Assembly: GCF_007923355.1 (NCBI RefSeq)
Contig: NZ_VOGO01000003.1
Coordinates: forward strand, 248,001 to 312,000
DNA: 64,000 nucleotides
Direction: 5' to 3'
Origin: Falsiphaeobacter marinintestinus
GTDB taxonomy: Bacteria; Pseudomonadota; Alphaproteobacteria; Rhodobacterales; Rhodobacteraceae
Shown: positions 45,127 to 54,337 of the stretch, piece after piece
How positions within the stretch are numbered: position 1 is the stretch's first letter
Layout of the letters: each line of letters opens with the position of its first letter
The notes under the pieces: model-generated
Database searches by the model: none
The model's input: only the letters and a program-made list of their open reading frames with translations
What the model was told of the DNA's origin: nothing
Position numbers and translations under genes: made by a program

Positions 45127-45837
45127 TTACAACTCCAATGTGCTGATCGACGTGGTATCGGCCTTTTGGCGATCTTCCGCCGGGCGATCCCCCGTCACCA
45201 GATACACCACCTGTTCGGCAATCGCTGTAACGTGATCACCCATCCGTTCGATGTTCTTTGCGATGAAATGCAGATGCATGCAGGACGAGATATTTCGCGG
45301 ATCTTCCATCATGAAGGTCAGGAATTCGCGGAACAGTGCATTGTACATCTGATCGACCTCGCGATCGCGTTCGATGATATCCTGCGCCAGTTCAGGATCG
45401 CGCTGGATGTATGAATCCAAAGCGTCTTTCAGCATCAGCTCGACTTCCCGGGCCATCCGGCGCAGCGCCGCTGCGCTGTCATTGACCGGCTGGGCCTTTG
45501 CCAGCACGCCGGTTCGTTTGGCGATATTCTTGGCGTAATCACCAATCCGTTCCAGGTTGGCGCTGATCTTCATCACCGACAGAACAATCCGCAGATCGAC
45601 CGCAGTCGGCGACCGCAAGGCCAGCAGACGGGCCGTTTCTTCGTTGATCAGCTCTTCCAGCCCATCAATGGCAAGGTCGTCCCGGATGATTGTTTCGGCC
45701 AATTCGACATCGCGGGTTTCCAGTGAATGCGCCGATTTCACGATCGCGGCTTCGACCAGGCCACCCATCTTCATGATCTGGGCCTGAATGGCCTCAAGAT
45801 CCCGATCAAAAGCAGTCGCAATATGCTGTTCTGGCAT
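45127..45837 (-). CDS. phoU: Phosphate signalling regulator PhoU
   Basis: PhoU restrains PhoR/PhoB signalling when phosphate is adequate and binds the PstSCAB transporter. The 236-residue helical protein has two PhoU repeats with metal-binding ends EXXXD, seen as EETARLLALRSPTAVDLR and EANRMxx-like segments, here DREVDQMYNALFREFLTFM near 175. ATG 45837 is preceded by GGAGA; an upstream extension of 39 residues has no relation to PhoU. It sits between pstB and phoB with spacing of 31 and two bases. A role in phosphate control is well established for the family. Confidence 0.94.
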   Translation of the reverse strand: MPEQHIATAFDRDLEAIQAQIMKMGGLVEAAIVKSAHSLETRDVELAETIIRDDLAIDGLEELINEETARLLALRSPTAVDLRIVLSVMKISANLERIGDYAKNIAKRTGVLAKAQPVNDSAAALRRMAREVELMLKDALDSYIQRDPELAQDIIERDREVDQMYNALFREFLTFMMEDPRNISSCMHLHFIAKNIERMGDHVTAIAEQVVYLVTGDRPAEDRQKADTTSISTLEL

Positions 45838-45868
45838 AGTTTTCTCCAATTCGCAGTCGGATCTCAGA

Positions 45869-46666
45869 TCACCCGATCCGGCCGGTGATATAGCTTTCGG
45901 TGCGCGGATCTTCGGGGTTGGTAAAGATCTGGCCGGTCTCGCCGAACTCAACAAGGTTGCCCAAGTGAAAAAACGCCGTTTTCTGACTGACCCGAGCGGC
46001 CTGCTGCATCGAGTGGGTCACAATGACCACTGAATAGCTTTGACGCAACTCGTCGATCAGTTCTTCGACCTGCGCCGTCGCGATGGGGTCGAGCGCGGAA
46101 CAGGGTTCGTCCATCAGCAAGACTTCGGGTTCTGTCGCGATGGCGCGCGCAATACACAGACGCTGTTGCTGCCCCCCCGACAACCCCGTGCCGGGCGCGT
46201 CCAGACGATCTTTGACCTCGTCCCAGATGGCACCCCGGCGCAATGATTTTTCCACGATCTCGTCCAGCTCGGCCTTATTTCTGGCCAGACCGTGGATCCG
46301 GGGGCCATAGGCGATGTTGTCATAGATCGATTTCGGGAACGGGTTGGGTTTCTGAAACACCATGCCGACCTTGGCGCGCAGCTGCACCGGGTCGACCTTG
46401 GGGTCATAGATGTCTTCACCGTCCAGAGTGATCTGACCTTCGACCCGGCAGATATCGATCGTGTCGTTCATCCGGTTTAAGCAGCGCAGGAACGTGGATT
46501 TCCCGCAGCCTGACGGGCCGATAAACGCCGTGACTGTGTTGCTTTCGATGTCCACATCCACGTCTTTGATGGCGTGGGTATCGCCATAGTAAACCTGAAC
46601 TGCGCGAGCGGAAATTTTGATGTTCCGGGTATCCACGTTTTTCCCCACAAGAGTCATATCGTTCAT
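45869..46666 (-). CDS. pstB: Phosphate ABC transporter ATP-binding protein PstB
   Basis: PstB drives phosphate import. The 265-residue ATPase has Walker [10 protein letters not shown] near residue 50, Q-loop VFQKPNPFP near 108, the signature LSGGQQQR near 168, Walker [14 protein letters not shown] near 190 and the H-loop [10 protein letters not shown] near 222. Phosphate-type ATPases have the [13 protein letters not shown] segment after Walker A, which is present. It follows pstA after 15 bases and precedes phoU. The ribosome site is a run of G before the ATG. No unusual features are seen. Confidence 0.96.
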   Translation of the reverse strand: MNDMTLVGKNVDTRNIKISARAVQVYYGDTHAIKDVDVDIESNTVTAFIGPSGCGKSTFLRCLNRMNDTIDICRVEGQITLDGEDIYDPKVDPVQLRAKVGMVFQKPNPFPKSIYDNIAYGPRIHGLARNKAELDEIVEKSLRRGAIWDEVKDRLDAPGTGLSGGQQQRLCIARAIATEPEVLLMDEPCSALDPIATAQVEELIDELRQSYSVVIVTHSMQQAARVSQKTAFFHLGNLVEFGETGQIFTNPEDPRTESYITGRIG

Positions 46667-46681
46667 TTTCAGCCCCCCGCT

Positions 46682-48037
46682 CTACCAGCGGCGTTCGAAG
46701 CGACGGCGCAGGATGACCGCAACCGTGTTCATGGTGATCAGGAATACCAAAAGGATGATGATACCACCCCAGGCGCGTTCATAAAATGCCGGGTCGGCCC
46801 GCTTGGCCCATTCATAGATCTGGGCCGGCATGGCCGAGTTTGGCGACATCAACCCAGCGGCGATGCTGTCGGGCGGGTTCGACGCGATAAAGCCGACCAT
46901 GCCGATCAGCAACAGCGGCGCGGTTTCCCCCAACGCCTGCGCCAACCCGATGATGGTTCCCGTCAGAATTCCCGGCGCGGCCAGGGGCAGCACGTGATGG
47001 AACACGGCCTGCATCTTGGACGCCCCGACCCCAAGAGCCGCATCGCGGATCGACGGCGGAACCGACTTCAGCGACGCACGGGTCGAAATGATGATGGTCG
47101 GTAAAGTCATCAGCGTCAGCACCAGACCGCCAACCAGCGGTGCTGACATCGGCAGGTGCATATAGTTGATGAACACAGACAGGCCCAGAATACCGAACAC
47201 GATCGACGGAACCGCGGCAAGGTTCGAGATATTGACCTCGATCACGTCGGTGATCCAGTTTTTCGGGGCGAATTCCTCAAGATAGATCGACGCGGCTACA
47301 CCGATTGGCAGGGCCAGGGCCAGAACAACCAGCATCATGAACAGAGACCCGACCATCGACACGCCCATCCCGGCCGCTTCGGGCCGTTGGTCGGATGCGT
47401 CCGATCCAAGGATGAAGTCCAGGTTGACCCTTTTCTTGATGGCACCGGCTGCGACCAGTTGATCGACCAGATCCAGTTGCGTCACCGAGATGCTTTTGTC
47501 GTTGGCAATCGAGTCACGGGTCACGCGGCCCTTCATGTATCCATCAACCCGGCTGTTGGTCAGGAACTTAAACGTAACGGTCTTGCCGATCTCATCGGGG
47601 TTCTTGATCACATAATTCCGCATCTGGGCGGCTGCGCCTTTGGACAACAGCTTGCCCATCTTCTTGGGGCTCAGATCGGTTTCTATCCCGTCTTTGGCCA
47701 CCAGCGTCTCAAAGGCGTTGGCCAGCAGCGGCGCATATCCAAAGGTCGATACCTTCTTGATATCGGCGATATCGCGATTGCCTTTCTTGTCCAGCTTGGC
47801 CTCCAGAAGCTCAACATCCAGCGTCATGAAGGTTTGCTGAAAAGCCCCCATACCGGCGCCGAAAATGTTGACGACAAGAATAACCAGCATGATCAGACCG
47901 CTGGCAATGGCCGCCATTCCGTACATCCGGAACCGGCGCTCGGCGGCGTTGCGGCGTTTGGTGCGCGGTGTCAGCTCCAGCAGGGATGCGCCGTGCTTGC
48001 TGTGCGGGGTTGCGTTTGTGTCGGGCGTATCGGTCAT
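46682..48037 (-). CDS. pstA: Phosphate ABC transporter permease PstA
   Basis: PstA is a membrane component of the phosphate channel. It has 451 residues, longer than Escherichia coli PstA (296), because of a roughly 170-residue N-terminal part with one membrane segment and a periplasmic loop. The six-helix core begins near 220 and holds the EAA loop near DAALGVGASKMQAVFHHVLPLAAPGI at 340. Such long forms are normal in alphaproteobacteria. ATG 48037 overlaps the pstC stop by four bases. It is followed by pstB. Confidence 0.93.
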   Translation of the reverse strand: MTDTPDTNATPHSKHGASLLELTPRTKRRNAAERRFRMYGMAAIASGLIMLVILVVNIFGAGMGAFQQTFMTLDVELLEAKLDKKGNRDIADIKKVSTFGYAPLLANAFETLVAKDGIETDLSPKKMGKLLSKGAAAQMRNYVIKNPDEIGKTVTFKFLTNSRVDGYMKGRVTRDSIANDKSISVTQLDLVDQLVAAGAIKKRVNLDFILGSDASDQRPEAAGMGVSMVGSLFMMLVVLALALPIGVAASIYLEEFAPKNWITDVIEVNISNLAAVPSIVFGILGLSVFINYMHLPMSAPLVGGLVLTLMTLPTIIISTRASLKSVPPSIRDAALGVGASKMQAVFHHVLPLAAPGILTGTIIGLAQALGETAPLLLIGMVGFIASNPPDSIAAGLMSPNSAMPAQIYEWAKRADPAFYERAWGGIIILLVFLITMNTVAVILRRRFERRW

Positions 48038-49512
48038 TCGTACTGCTCCCGGTACTTACGGACGATGTAGAGGGCGAAGATGTTCAGCCCAAGTGTCAGA
48101 ACGAAAAGGGTCAGCCCCAAGGCAAACGCCACAAGTGTTTCAGGGCTGGCAAAGTCGGTGTCGCCGGTCAGCTGGCTGACGATCCGGGTTGTAATGGTCG
48201 TCATTGCCTCAAGCGGATTGCCCGAGAATTTTGCAATGGCACCGGCCCCCATGACCACGATCATCGTTTCGCCAATGGCGCGCGAGGCGGCCAACAGGAT
48301 GGCGCCAACGATGCCGGGCAGGGCTGCCGGAAGGACAACCTGACGAACCGTTTCAGATTTTGTTGCGCCAAGACCCAGCGAGCCATCGCGCATCGTTTGT
48401 GGCACGGCGTTGATGATGTCATCGCTTAGCGAGCTGACAAACGGGATCAACATGACCCCCATCACCAGCCCCGCAGTCAGAACCGACGTCGCGCCCGACA
48501 TCCACTCAACACCCAGCAACCCGTCTTCGCCGCGCCCAAAGACCTTGACCAGGGCGGGGCCAACAGTCAGCAAGGCGAACAGGCCGTAGACGATGGTCGG
48601 AATACCGGCGAGGATTTCCAGCAGCGGTTTGGCGAAAGATCGCACCGTGTACGACGCATATTCCGACAGATAGATGGCGGCGAACAAGCCGATTGGCACA
48701 GCCACCAGCAAAGCCACCACCGAGATATAAAGCGTGCCCCATAACAGCGGCAGGATCGACAGCTCGCTGTCCCCGCGAAAGTTCGGCGCCCATGTGCTGC
48801 CAAAGAAGAAATCTTTCCACGAGTGCAGGCTGAAAAAATTCATCGTTTCAAACAACATCGACAGGACAATGCCGACCGTTGTCAGGATCGCAATCGAGGC
48901 CGCCAGCAACAGCAACAGCAGAATGCCCCGCTCAACCGTGTTGCGCGCCCGGAAATCCTTGTCGGTTTTCAGATAGGCCAGCGCCAGCCCCGCAATCGCC
49001 AGCACCGCAACCACGATTGACATCCAGACTGCGCCGGTCTGGCTCATCCGGCGGTACCGCTGTGCCGCACTCAGAACTTCGGACCGCACCTCGGACCCAA
49101 GTGCAACGCCGACCTCACCAAGACGCGCCCGCACATCGGTGTCGTCGGTGCTGATCGTGTTGACCTCGTCCCGGGTCATGGCCCCTTGGGCGATCGCGGT
49201 ATCCAGTCCTTCGGCAACGCGGCGCACATCGCTCATTACCAAGCCGCGGGTGGTTGCTTCGGGGATCAGGTCATCCGGGATCATCCCCGACACGGTGCTT
49301 TCAATGATCATGGGTTGTGCAAACAGCCAAATCACCAACACACCCAACGCGGGAACAAGTGACGTCAGAGCAACGTTGAGGCCATAATATGAAGGGAGAG
49401 AGTGAAGCTGTCGTGCATCTCCACCAGCAGCTTGCAGAGCGCGCTGACGCCCCAGAAAAAAGCCTGCGGCGGACAGCGCGAACAAGGCAACAACAAGCCA
49501 GAAAGTCGGCAT
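48034..49512 (-). CDS. pstC: Phosphate ABC transporter permease PstC
   Basis: This is the other phosphate permease, 492 residues, also extended at the N terminus compared with the 319-residue E. coli protein, with an extra pair of helices and a periplasmic insert with many acidic residues near 85-150. The transport core near 240-490 has the EAA-type motif DGSLGLGATKSETVRQVVLPAALPGI at about 390. ATG 49512 has GGAG seven bases before it; a TTG at 49524 is an alternative. pstS lies upstream after a 90-base gap holding a hairpin. Extended PstA and PstC together are a common roseobacter form. Confidence 0.93.
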   Translation of the reverse strand: MPTFWLVVALFALSAAGFFLGRQRALQAAGGDARQLHSLPSYYGLNVALTSLVPALGVLVIWLFAQPMIIESTVSGMIPDDLIPEATTRGLVMSDVRRVAEGLDTAIAQGAMTRDEVNTISTDDTDVRARLGEVGVALGSEVRSEVLSAAQRYRRMSQTGAVWMSIVVAVLAIAGLALAYLKTDKDFRARNTVERGILLLLLLAASIAILTTVGIVLSMLFETMNFFSLHSWKDFFFGSTWAPNFRGDSELSILPLLWGTLYISVVALLVAVPIGLFAAIYLSEYASYTVRSFAKPLLEILAGIPTIVYGLFALLTVGPALVKVFGRGEDGLLGVEWMSGATSVLTAGLVMGVMLIPFVSSLSDDIINAVPQTMRDGSLGLGATKSETVRQVVLPAALPGIVGAILLAASRAIGETMIVVMGAGAIAKFSGNPLEAMTTITTRIVSQLTGDTDFASPETLVAFALGLTLFVLTLGLNIFALYIVRKYREQYE

Positions 49513-49566
49513 CTGCAGCTCCAATAGCGTCGGGCAGAAGGAAGGGAAAGCGGATCAGGAATAAGG

Positions 49567-49593
49567 TGGCCGGGACAAAGACTGTCCCGGCCA
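49567..49593 (-). terminator. Hairpin between pstS and pstC
   Basis: Eleven-base perfect arms TGGCCGGGACA (49567-49577) and TGTCCCGGCCA (49583-49593) with a five-base loop. On the minus strand it lies just after the pstS stop and is followed by a short T-poor region, so it may be a leaky terminator or a stabiliser that favours pstS over the downstream genes, a common pst arrangement. Confidence 0.7.
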
Positions 49594-49600
49594 AAGCGGC

Positions 49601-50656
49601 TTACATGCTGCCGCCCATTACCTTTTCGTCAGCCACAGCGGCCTGCGTGTCGGCCAGGTCCGGATCGGCAACCAGACCATATTCGGACAGCGGGCCGTCG
49701 GGGCCGGCGATCTCGTCAGCGACGAAAAACTCAGCATAGTCTTTCAGGCCGGGGATCACACCGATGTGGGCTTTCTTCACGTAGAAGTACAGCGGGCGCG
49801 ACACCGGGTATTCGCCAGTTGCGATTGACTCGGTCGAGGGAACGACACCGGACATGGTTGCAACCTGCAGCTTGTCGGTGTTGTTTTCGTAGAACGCCAG
49901 ACCAAAGACGCCGATACCGTCCTTGTTGCTTTCGATGCGGGCCAGAGTCTCGGTATAGTCGCCATCGATGTCGACAGAACGGCCATCTGTACGCAACGAG
50001 ATACAGGCTTTCTCGGCGGCCTTCTTCTTGGCCTTGTCGCTATCCCCTTCGGCCGCAACCAGCAGGTGCTCAAACGCGCCAGTGGCTTCGCACCCTGCCA
50101 GGATCACCTTGTCTTCGAACACTTCACGCGTGCCGTGCTTGGTGCCCGGGACGAAGGCCTGAATATCTTGCGCCGGGAAGTGCGGGTTTACCTGATCCCA
50201 TGTCTTGAACGTGTTCTCGACCAATTTTCCGTCAACCAGAACTTTGTCGGACAGGGCTAGGAACCAGTCGGTCGGCGTAAACTCGAACGAGTTGCCTTTG
50301 ATGTCGGACGCGAACACAATGCCATCATACCCGATGCGAACTTCGATGATGTCGGTGACACCATTGTCCGCACAGGCTGCGATTTCATTGTCTTTGATTT
50401 TGCGCGACGCGTTTGCGATGTCGATGGTGTTTTCACCAACACCTTCGCAGAACCGCTTCAGGCCAGCTGACGACCCGCCGGATTCAACAACCGGGGTCGG
50501 AAAGTCGAAGTTTTCGCCAAAGGCTTCTGCCACGATCGAGGCATAGGGCAGAACGGTCGATGAACCGGCAACTTGCACCTGATCACGGGCGGCGGCTGCG
50601 GTGGCCGACACGGCGGCAATGGCCAGCGCGGAAGAGGTCAGTTTCACAAAGGACAT
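49601..50656 (-). CDS. pstS: Phosphate-binding periplasmic protein PstS
   Basis: PstS binds phosphate for the PstCAB importer. The 351-residue precursor has a signal peptide near residues 1-23 ending AAAARDQVQ. The phosphate-binding loop is VAGSSTVLPYA near 28, and ESGGSSAGLKRF near 60 and the ISG/ANASR motif NTIDIANASR near 76 are other binding blocks. AAGGAG precedes ATG 50656. The Pho boxes are at 50741-50769, 85 bases upstream, so the gene is expected to be phosphate regulated. Confidence 0.96.
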   Translation of the reverse strand: MSFVKLTSSALAIAAVSATAAAARDQVQVAGSSTVLPYASIVAEAFGENFDFPTPVVESGGSSAGLKRFCEGVGENTIDIANASRKIKDNEIAACADNGVTDIIEVRIGYDGIVFASDIKGNSFEFTPTDWFLALSDKVLVDGKLVENTFKTWDQVNPHFPAQDIQAFVPGTKHGTREVFEDKVILAGCEATGAFEHLLVAAEGDSDKAKKKAAEKACISLRTDGRSVDIDGDYTETLARIESNKDGIGVFGLAFYENNTDKLQVATMSGVVPSTESIATGEYPVSRPLYFYVKKAHIGVIPGLKDYAEFFVADEIAGPDGPLSEYGLVADPDLADTQAAVADEKVMGGSM

Positions 50657-50740
50657 GTCTGTCTCCTTGGTATAGGTAGAGGTTGTGATCATCCCCATGA
50701 TGATCTCACGCCCCTCCTATTGTGTGGGCATGTGCCTTTT

Positions 50741-50769
50741 GTGACAGTCATGTAACAGCTGTATGACAA
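50741..50769 (-). promoter_or_regulatory. Tandem Pho boxes upstream of pstS
   Basis: On the minus strand three heptamers, TTGTCAT, CTGTTAC and CTGTCAC, are separated by 4-base spacers (ACAG and ATGA), giving two overlapping PhoB sites on an 11-base period. The consensus is CTGTCAT repeated with 4-base spacers. The element lies about 85 bases from the pstS start and 80 bases past the phoR stop. Confidence 0.85.
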
Positions 50770-50848
50770 CGACCCTCTATTTTCTGACAACCCGTTTTGC
50801 GTCTGCAGCATAGCTTGCAGAAATCATTGGTCAGAAGCCGTCAGTGCA

Positions 50849-51910
50849 TCAGTTTTGTTCGGTTTTGCGCGGCAAAATCACCGTAAATACAGATCCTTGA
50901 CCCAGATTGCTTTCGACACGCAGCCGTCCGCGATGCCGATTGATAATATGTTTCACAATGGCAAGGCCCAGACCCGTCCCGCCCAACTCTCGCGACCGGT
51001 GACTGTCGGCGCGATAGAATCGCTCGGTCAGACGCGGCAAATGGATGGGGTCGATTCCCGCCCCCTGATCGATCACCTGAATGCGCGCACCTGGGGCCCT
51101 CAGGGCCGGTTCGCGGTCAGATATCGACAGCACCACATCGACCCGTCCACCAGCCCCGCCATATTTGATCGCGTTCTCGATCAGATTGGTACAGACCTGT
51201 TGCAACTGGTCCGGATCGCCGGTGACAATCACAGGGTCGTCCGGCGCGGTCATATGCAAGGTGACACCGGCCTCGTCAGCCAGCGGGCGCATTGATCGCA
51301 GGGTCGACTCAATCTGTTGCGTCAGGTTGACGTCTTCACTAGGACGCACCCGCTCTTCGCTTTCGACCCGGTTCAAAGAAATCAGATCGCCCACCAGACG
51401 GTTCATCCGGTTGGCTTCACCATCCATGATGCTCAGAAAACGGTCCCGGGCATCGGCATCGTCGCGGGCGGCCCCGCGCAGGGTTTCGATGAACCCCATC
51501 AACGCTGTCAGCGGCGTGCGCAACTCGTGGCTGACGTTGGCGACGAAATCGCGGCGCATCTGTTCTGCCTGCCCCAGGTGCGACACGTCCAGAAACGACA
51601 CCAGCACGGCGCCGCCCTTGACTGCACCAATCCCGTTCACATAGCGGAATGTGACGCGAAACGTGGTGTCCTGCGCCCCGTCATTGGCCAGATGCTGCGC
51701 CTCGCGCGGGCGTTTGTCGCGCAGGATGGTTTCAATCGCGTCGGTTACGGGGGGCTGGCGCAGAATGGTCGCGAAATGGCGGCCGACAATCTGCTGCCCC
51801 AGCAAGGTCAGTGCCTCGGGGTTTGCCCCGATGATCCGTTCTGACTGGTCAACAAGCAGCGCCGGCAACGGCATAGCGCAAAGGAATTCATCAATAAGGG
51901 CGTCAGGCAT
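50849..51910 (-). CDS. phoR: Phosphate sensor histidine kinase PhoR, apparently soluble
   Basis: PhoR phosphorylates PhoB. The 353-residue protein has a PAS domain (residues about 5-100), HisKA with the phosphorylated histidine near 128 (ANVSHELRTPLTAL), then HATPase_c with N box NLIENAIKYGG near 240, G1 DQGAGID near 283 and G2 GGTGLGLAIVKH near 310. E. coli PhoR has a membrane segment; I see none here, and the N terminus MPDALIDEFLCAMPLPALLVDQ is amphipathic, not a clear helix. It follows metC after 55 bases on the same strand, before the Pho box, so its promoter is separate from pst. Confidence 0.88.
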   Translation of the reverse strand: MPDALIDEFLCAMPLPALLVDQSERIIGANPEALTLLGQQIVGRHFATILRQPPVTDAIETILRDKRPREAQHLANDGAQDTTFRVTFRYVNGIGAVKGGAVLVSFLDVSHLGQAEQMRRDFVANVSHELRTPLTALMGFIETLRGAARDDADARDRFLSIMDGEANRMNRLVGDLISLNRVESEERVRPSEDVNLTQQIESTLRSMRPLADEAGVTLHMTAPDDPVIVTGDPDQLQQVCTNLIENAIKYGGAGGRVDVVLSISDREPALRAPGARIQVIDQGAGIDPIHLPRLTERFYRADSHRSRELGGTGLGLAIVKHIINRHRGRLRVESNLGQGSVFTVILPRKTEQN

Positions 51911-51965
51911 CAGGATACGACTCGCGTCAAGACAGGTTGGGGGCCAGTTTGCCCTCTGATTGTAA

Positions 51966-53153
51966 CTATGATGCGGCGACAGCGTCCTCGATGGCCCGCG
52001 TAAAGACCGCTTTCAGATCTTCGGGCGACTCCAACCCGACGGACACCCGGAAGAACCCTTCACTCAGCCCAACTGCAGCCCGCTCTTCAGGCGTCATGGC
52101 CCGATGCGACGATGACGCAGGATGCGACAGGGTCGTGCCCACGTCGCCAAGAGTCGGCGCAAAACTTAGCCCCTCGGCCCCACGAGTGAACGCATTGGCC
52201 ATGGCGCGGCCACCGTCCAGCTCAAAACTGACCATATTGCAGCCCTGCCCGTTCAACAGCGCCTCTGCGCGGTCCCGATCCGGGTGATCATCGCGCATCG
52301 GATAGATCACGCGTTTCACGCCCGGCAATCCTGCAAGGTGGTCAGCCAGATCAGCCGCCGTGCTTTGCGCACGGTCAAAACGCAGATCGAAACTCAGCAT
52401 GCCACGTTCGGCCAGCCAGCAATCAAACGGGCTGGGCGTCATGCCCGTTGTCACGCAGAAGATCCGCATCCGATCCGTGAGCTCCAGATCACGCGCCACG
52501 ACATAACCCAGCATGACATCCGAATGCCCTGCCAGCAGTTTTGTGATCGAATGGATCACAATGTCAGCACCATGATCGAAAGGTTTGAACCCGCGCGGCG
52601 TGGTGAACGTATTGTCCACAGCCAGCAGGATACCCTTTTCCTTGCAAAGCGCCGCAAGCCCGTCGATGTCAGCGATGGCGAGGGTCGGGTTTGACACGAC
52701 CTCGACCAGAATGATCCTGGTTTCGGGTCGGATCGCGGCCCGCATCGCCACTATATCGCCCGGATCGACCATCGAAGTTGCGACGCCCAAACGCGGCAGG
52801 TCTTCTTTCATCATCCGCAGCGAGCGGCCATACAGCTGGTTGCCACCAATCACGTGGTCGCCGGTCTTCAAAAGCCCCAACAGCACCGCCGAGACCGCCG
52901 CCATGCCAGATCCGGTCACCACACCGCCCTGCCCGCCTTCCATCGCATCAAGCCGCGCAGCCACAACATCCGCATTGGGATGGCCTTCACGTGAGTAGGT
53001 ATACCCGTGTACCCGGCCTTCGTACTGGTCATCCAACGCATCCGGCGTGTCCGAGGCATAGACCACTGACGGGCTGAGCGGCGTCACAACCGGTCGACTG
53101 GCGCTGTCAGGCAGCGGAACTGGGCGGATCAGCGACCCTTTGGTGTTCTTCAT
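51966..53153 (-). CDS. metC: Cystathionine beta-lyase, PLP-dependent
   Basis: This enzyme of the Cys/Met metabolism family would cleave cystathionine to homocysteine, pyruvate and ammonia. The 395-residue protein has the PLP-binding lysine in HSITKLLAGHSDVMLG near 207, with LVEVVSNPTLAIAD near 150 and VDNTFTTP near 185. Motifs for the family are all present, but it cannot be separated by inspection from cystathionine gamma-synthase or methionine gamma-lyase. It lies in a run yicC-gmk-gammaCA-metC-phoR, starting four bases after the carbonic anhydrase stop. Confidence 0.8.
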   Translation of the reverse strand: MKNTKGSLIRPVPLPDSASRPVVTPLSPSVVYASDTPDALDDQYEGRVHGYTYSREGHPNADVVAARLDAMEGGQGGVVTGSGMAAVSAVLLGLLKTGDHVIGGNQLYGRSLRMMKEDLPRLGVATSMVDPGDIVAMRAAIRPETRIILVEVVSNPTLAIADIDGLAALCKEKGILLAVDNTFTTPRGFKPFDHGADIVIHSITKLLAGHSDVMLGYVVARDLELTDRMRIFCVTTGMTPSPFDCWLAERGMLSFDLRFDRAQSTAADLADHLAGLPGVKRVIYPMRDDHPDRDRAEALLNGQGCNMVSFELDGGRAMANAFTRGAEGLSFAPTLGDVGTTLSHPASSSHRAMTPEERAAVGLSEGFFRVSVGLESPEDLKAVFTRAIEDAVAAS

Positions 53154-53157
53154 GATG

Positions 53158-53679
53158 TCAGACTTCTTTCATCTCGTCGCGAAAGCGGCGCATGTTGTCC
53201 TGATAATGCAACGCACCCATTGTGATGCGCTGGGCGTTCTTTTCATCAACCTCGCGCACAACCTTGCCCGGCACGCCCATGACCAGCGAGTTGTCCGGGA
53301 TCACCTTGTTTTCGGTGACCAAAGCTCCGGCACCGATCAGGCAGTTCTTGCCGATTTTGGCCCCGTTCAGGATCATGGCCCCCATGCCCACAAGCGTGTT
53401 GTCGCCAATGGTGCAGCCATGCAGCATGACCTTGTGACCGATGGTGCAGTTCTTGCCAATCACCAGTGGGAATCCCGCATCAATGTGCATCACGCAGTTT
53501 TCCTGCACGTTCGATCCATCGCCGATGCGAATCTCTTCGTGATCAGCACGGATTGTGCAGCCGAACCAGACCGAGGATCCGGCCTCCATCACCACTTTGC
53601 CGATCAGGTTGGCGTCGGGCGCAACCCAGGTGTCTTCGTGAATCTGCGGGGCGTGGTCGCCAAGGGCGTAAATGGTCAT
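53158..53679 (-). CDS. Gamma-type carbonic anhydrase family protein
   Basis: The 173-residue protein is a left-handed beta helix that binds zinc between trimer subunits. The hexapeptide rungs are clear through the middle, and metal-ligand histidines are in [11 protein letters not shown] and [15 protein letters not shown] and [10 protein letters not shown] near 60-95. Close relatives (YrdA, PaaY, CaiE types) may be carbonic anhydrases, thioesterases or of unknown function. Start 53679 overlaps the gmk stop by four bases, and metC follows four bases after. It is a likely trimer in the cytoplasm. Confidence 0.87.
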   Translation of the reverse strand: MTIYALGDHAPQIHEDTWVAPDANLIGKVVMEAGSSVWFGCTIRADHEEIRIGDGSNVQENCVMHIDAGFPLVIGKNCTIGHKVMLHGCTIGDNTLVGMGAMILNGAKIGKNCLIGAGALVTENKVIPDNSLVMGVPGKVVREVDEKNAQRITMGALHYQDNMRRFRDEMKEV

Positions 53680-54323
53680 GACATTTCCTCGAATTCGGAT
53701 TGCAGCATGCGCACATGGTGCTGCAGTCCCGGTTGCTGTTCGCGTCGCAACCGTTCTGCTGCGATCATGGTTTTCAGGTGCGCCTCGGTTTCGTCCAGAT
53801 CTTCGTTGATCAGAACATAGTCATAGGCCCCCCAGTGGCTGATTTCATCCCAGCTTTTCAGCATCCGCTTGGCGATCACCTCTTCGCTGTCCTGCCCGCG
53901 CGAAATCAGGCGGCGGCGCAGTTCGGTAATAGATGGCGGCAGGATAAAAATCGACAGCGCGTGCTTGCCCAGATCCGAATTGCGGATTTGTTGTTCGCCC
54001 TGCCAGTCAACGTCAAACAGAACGTCCTGCCCGTCTTCGATGGTTTCTTTGACCGGTCCTGCGGGTGAGCCATAGAAATTGCCAAAGACATGCGCGTGTT
54101 CCAGCATTTCGCCATTGGTGACCTGCCGTCTGAATTCATCCTCGGAAAGGAAGTAATAATCCTCGCCATCCACCTCGCCCGGGCGCGGCGCGCGCGTGGT
54201 GGCCGAGACCGAGAATTTCAGGCCCTTGTCCCACTGCATCAACCGCCGCGCGAGGGTTGATTTGCCGGCCCCCGATGGGGATGACAGAATGATCAAAAGT
54301 CCGCGCCGCTGAGCCTGTTTCAT
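53676..54323 (-). CDS. gmk: Guanylate kinase
   Basis: Gmk phosphorylates GMP to GDP using ATP. The 215-residue protein has the P-loop [15 protein letters not shown] near residue 15, the GMP-binding part [23 protein letters not shown] near 40 and the LID segment [21 protein letters not shown] near 130. This fits the standard GMP kinase. It overlaps the carbonic anhydrase gene by four bases and follows yicC by 14 bases, the common yicC-gmk arrangement. Its own ATG is near a weaker binding site, so coupling with yicC is likely. Confidence 0.96.
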   Translation of the reverse strand: MKQAQRRGLLIILSSPSGAGKSTLARRLMQWDKGLKFSVSATTRAPRPGEVDGEDYYFLSEDEFRRQVTNGEMLEHAHVFGNFYGSPAGPVKETIEDGQDVLFDVDWQGEQQIRNSDLGKHALSIFILPPSITELRRRLISRGQDSEEVIAKRMLKSWDEISHWGAYDYVLINEDLDETEAHLKTMIAAERLRREQQPGLQHHVRMLQSEFEEMS

Positions 54324-54337
54324 GGGTCTTGTCCTTG

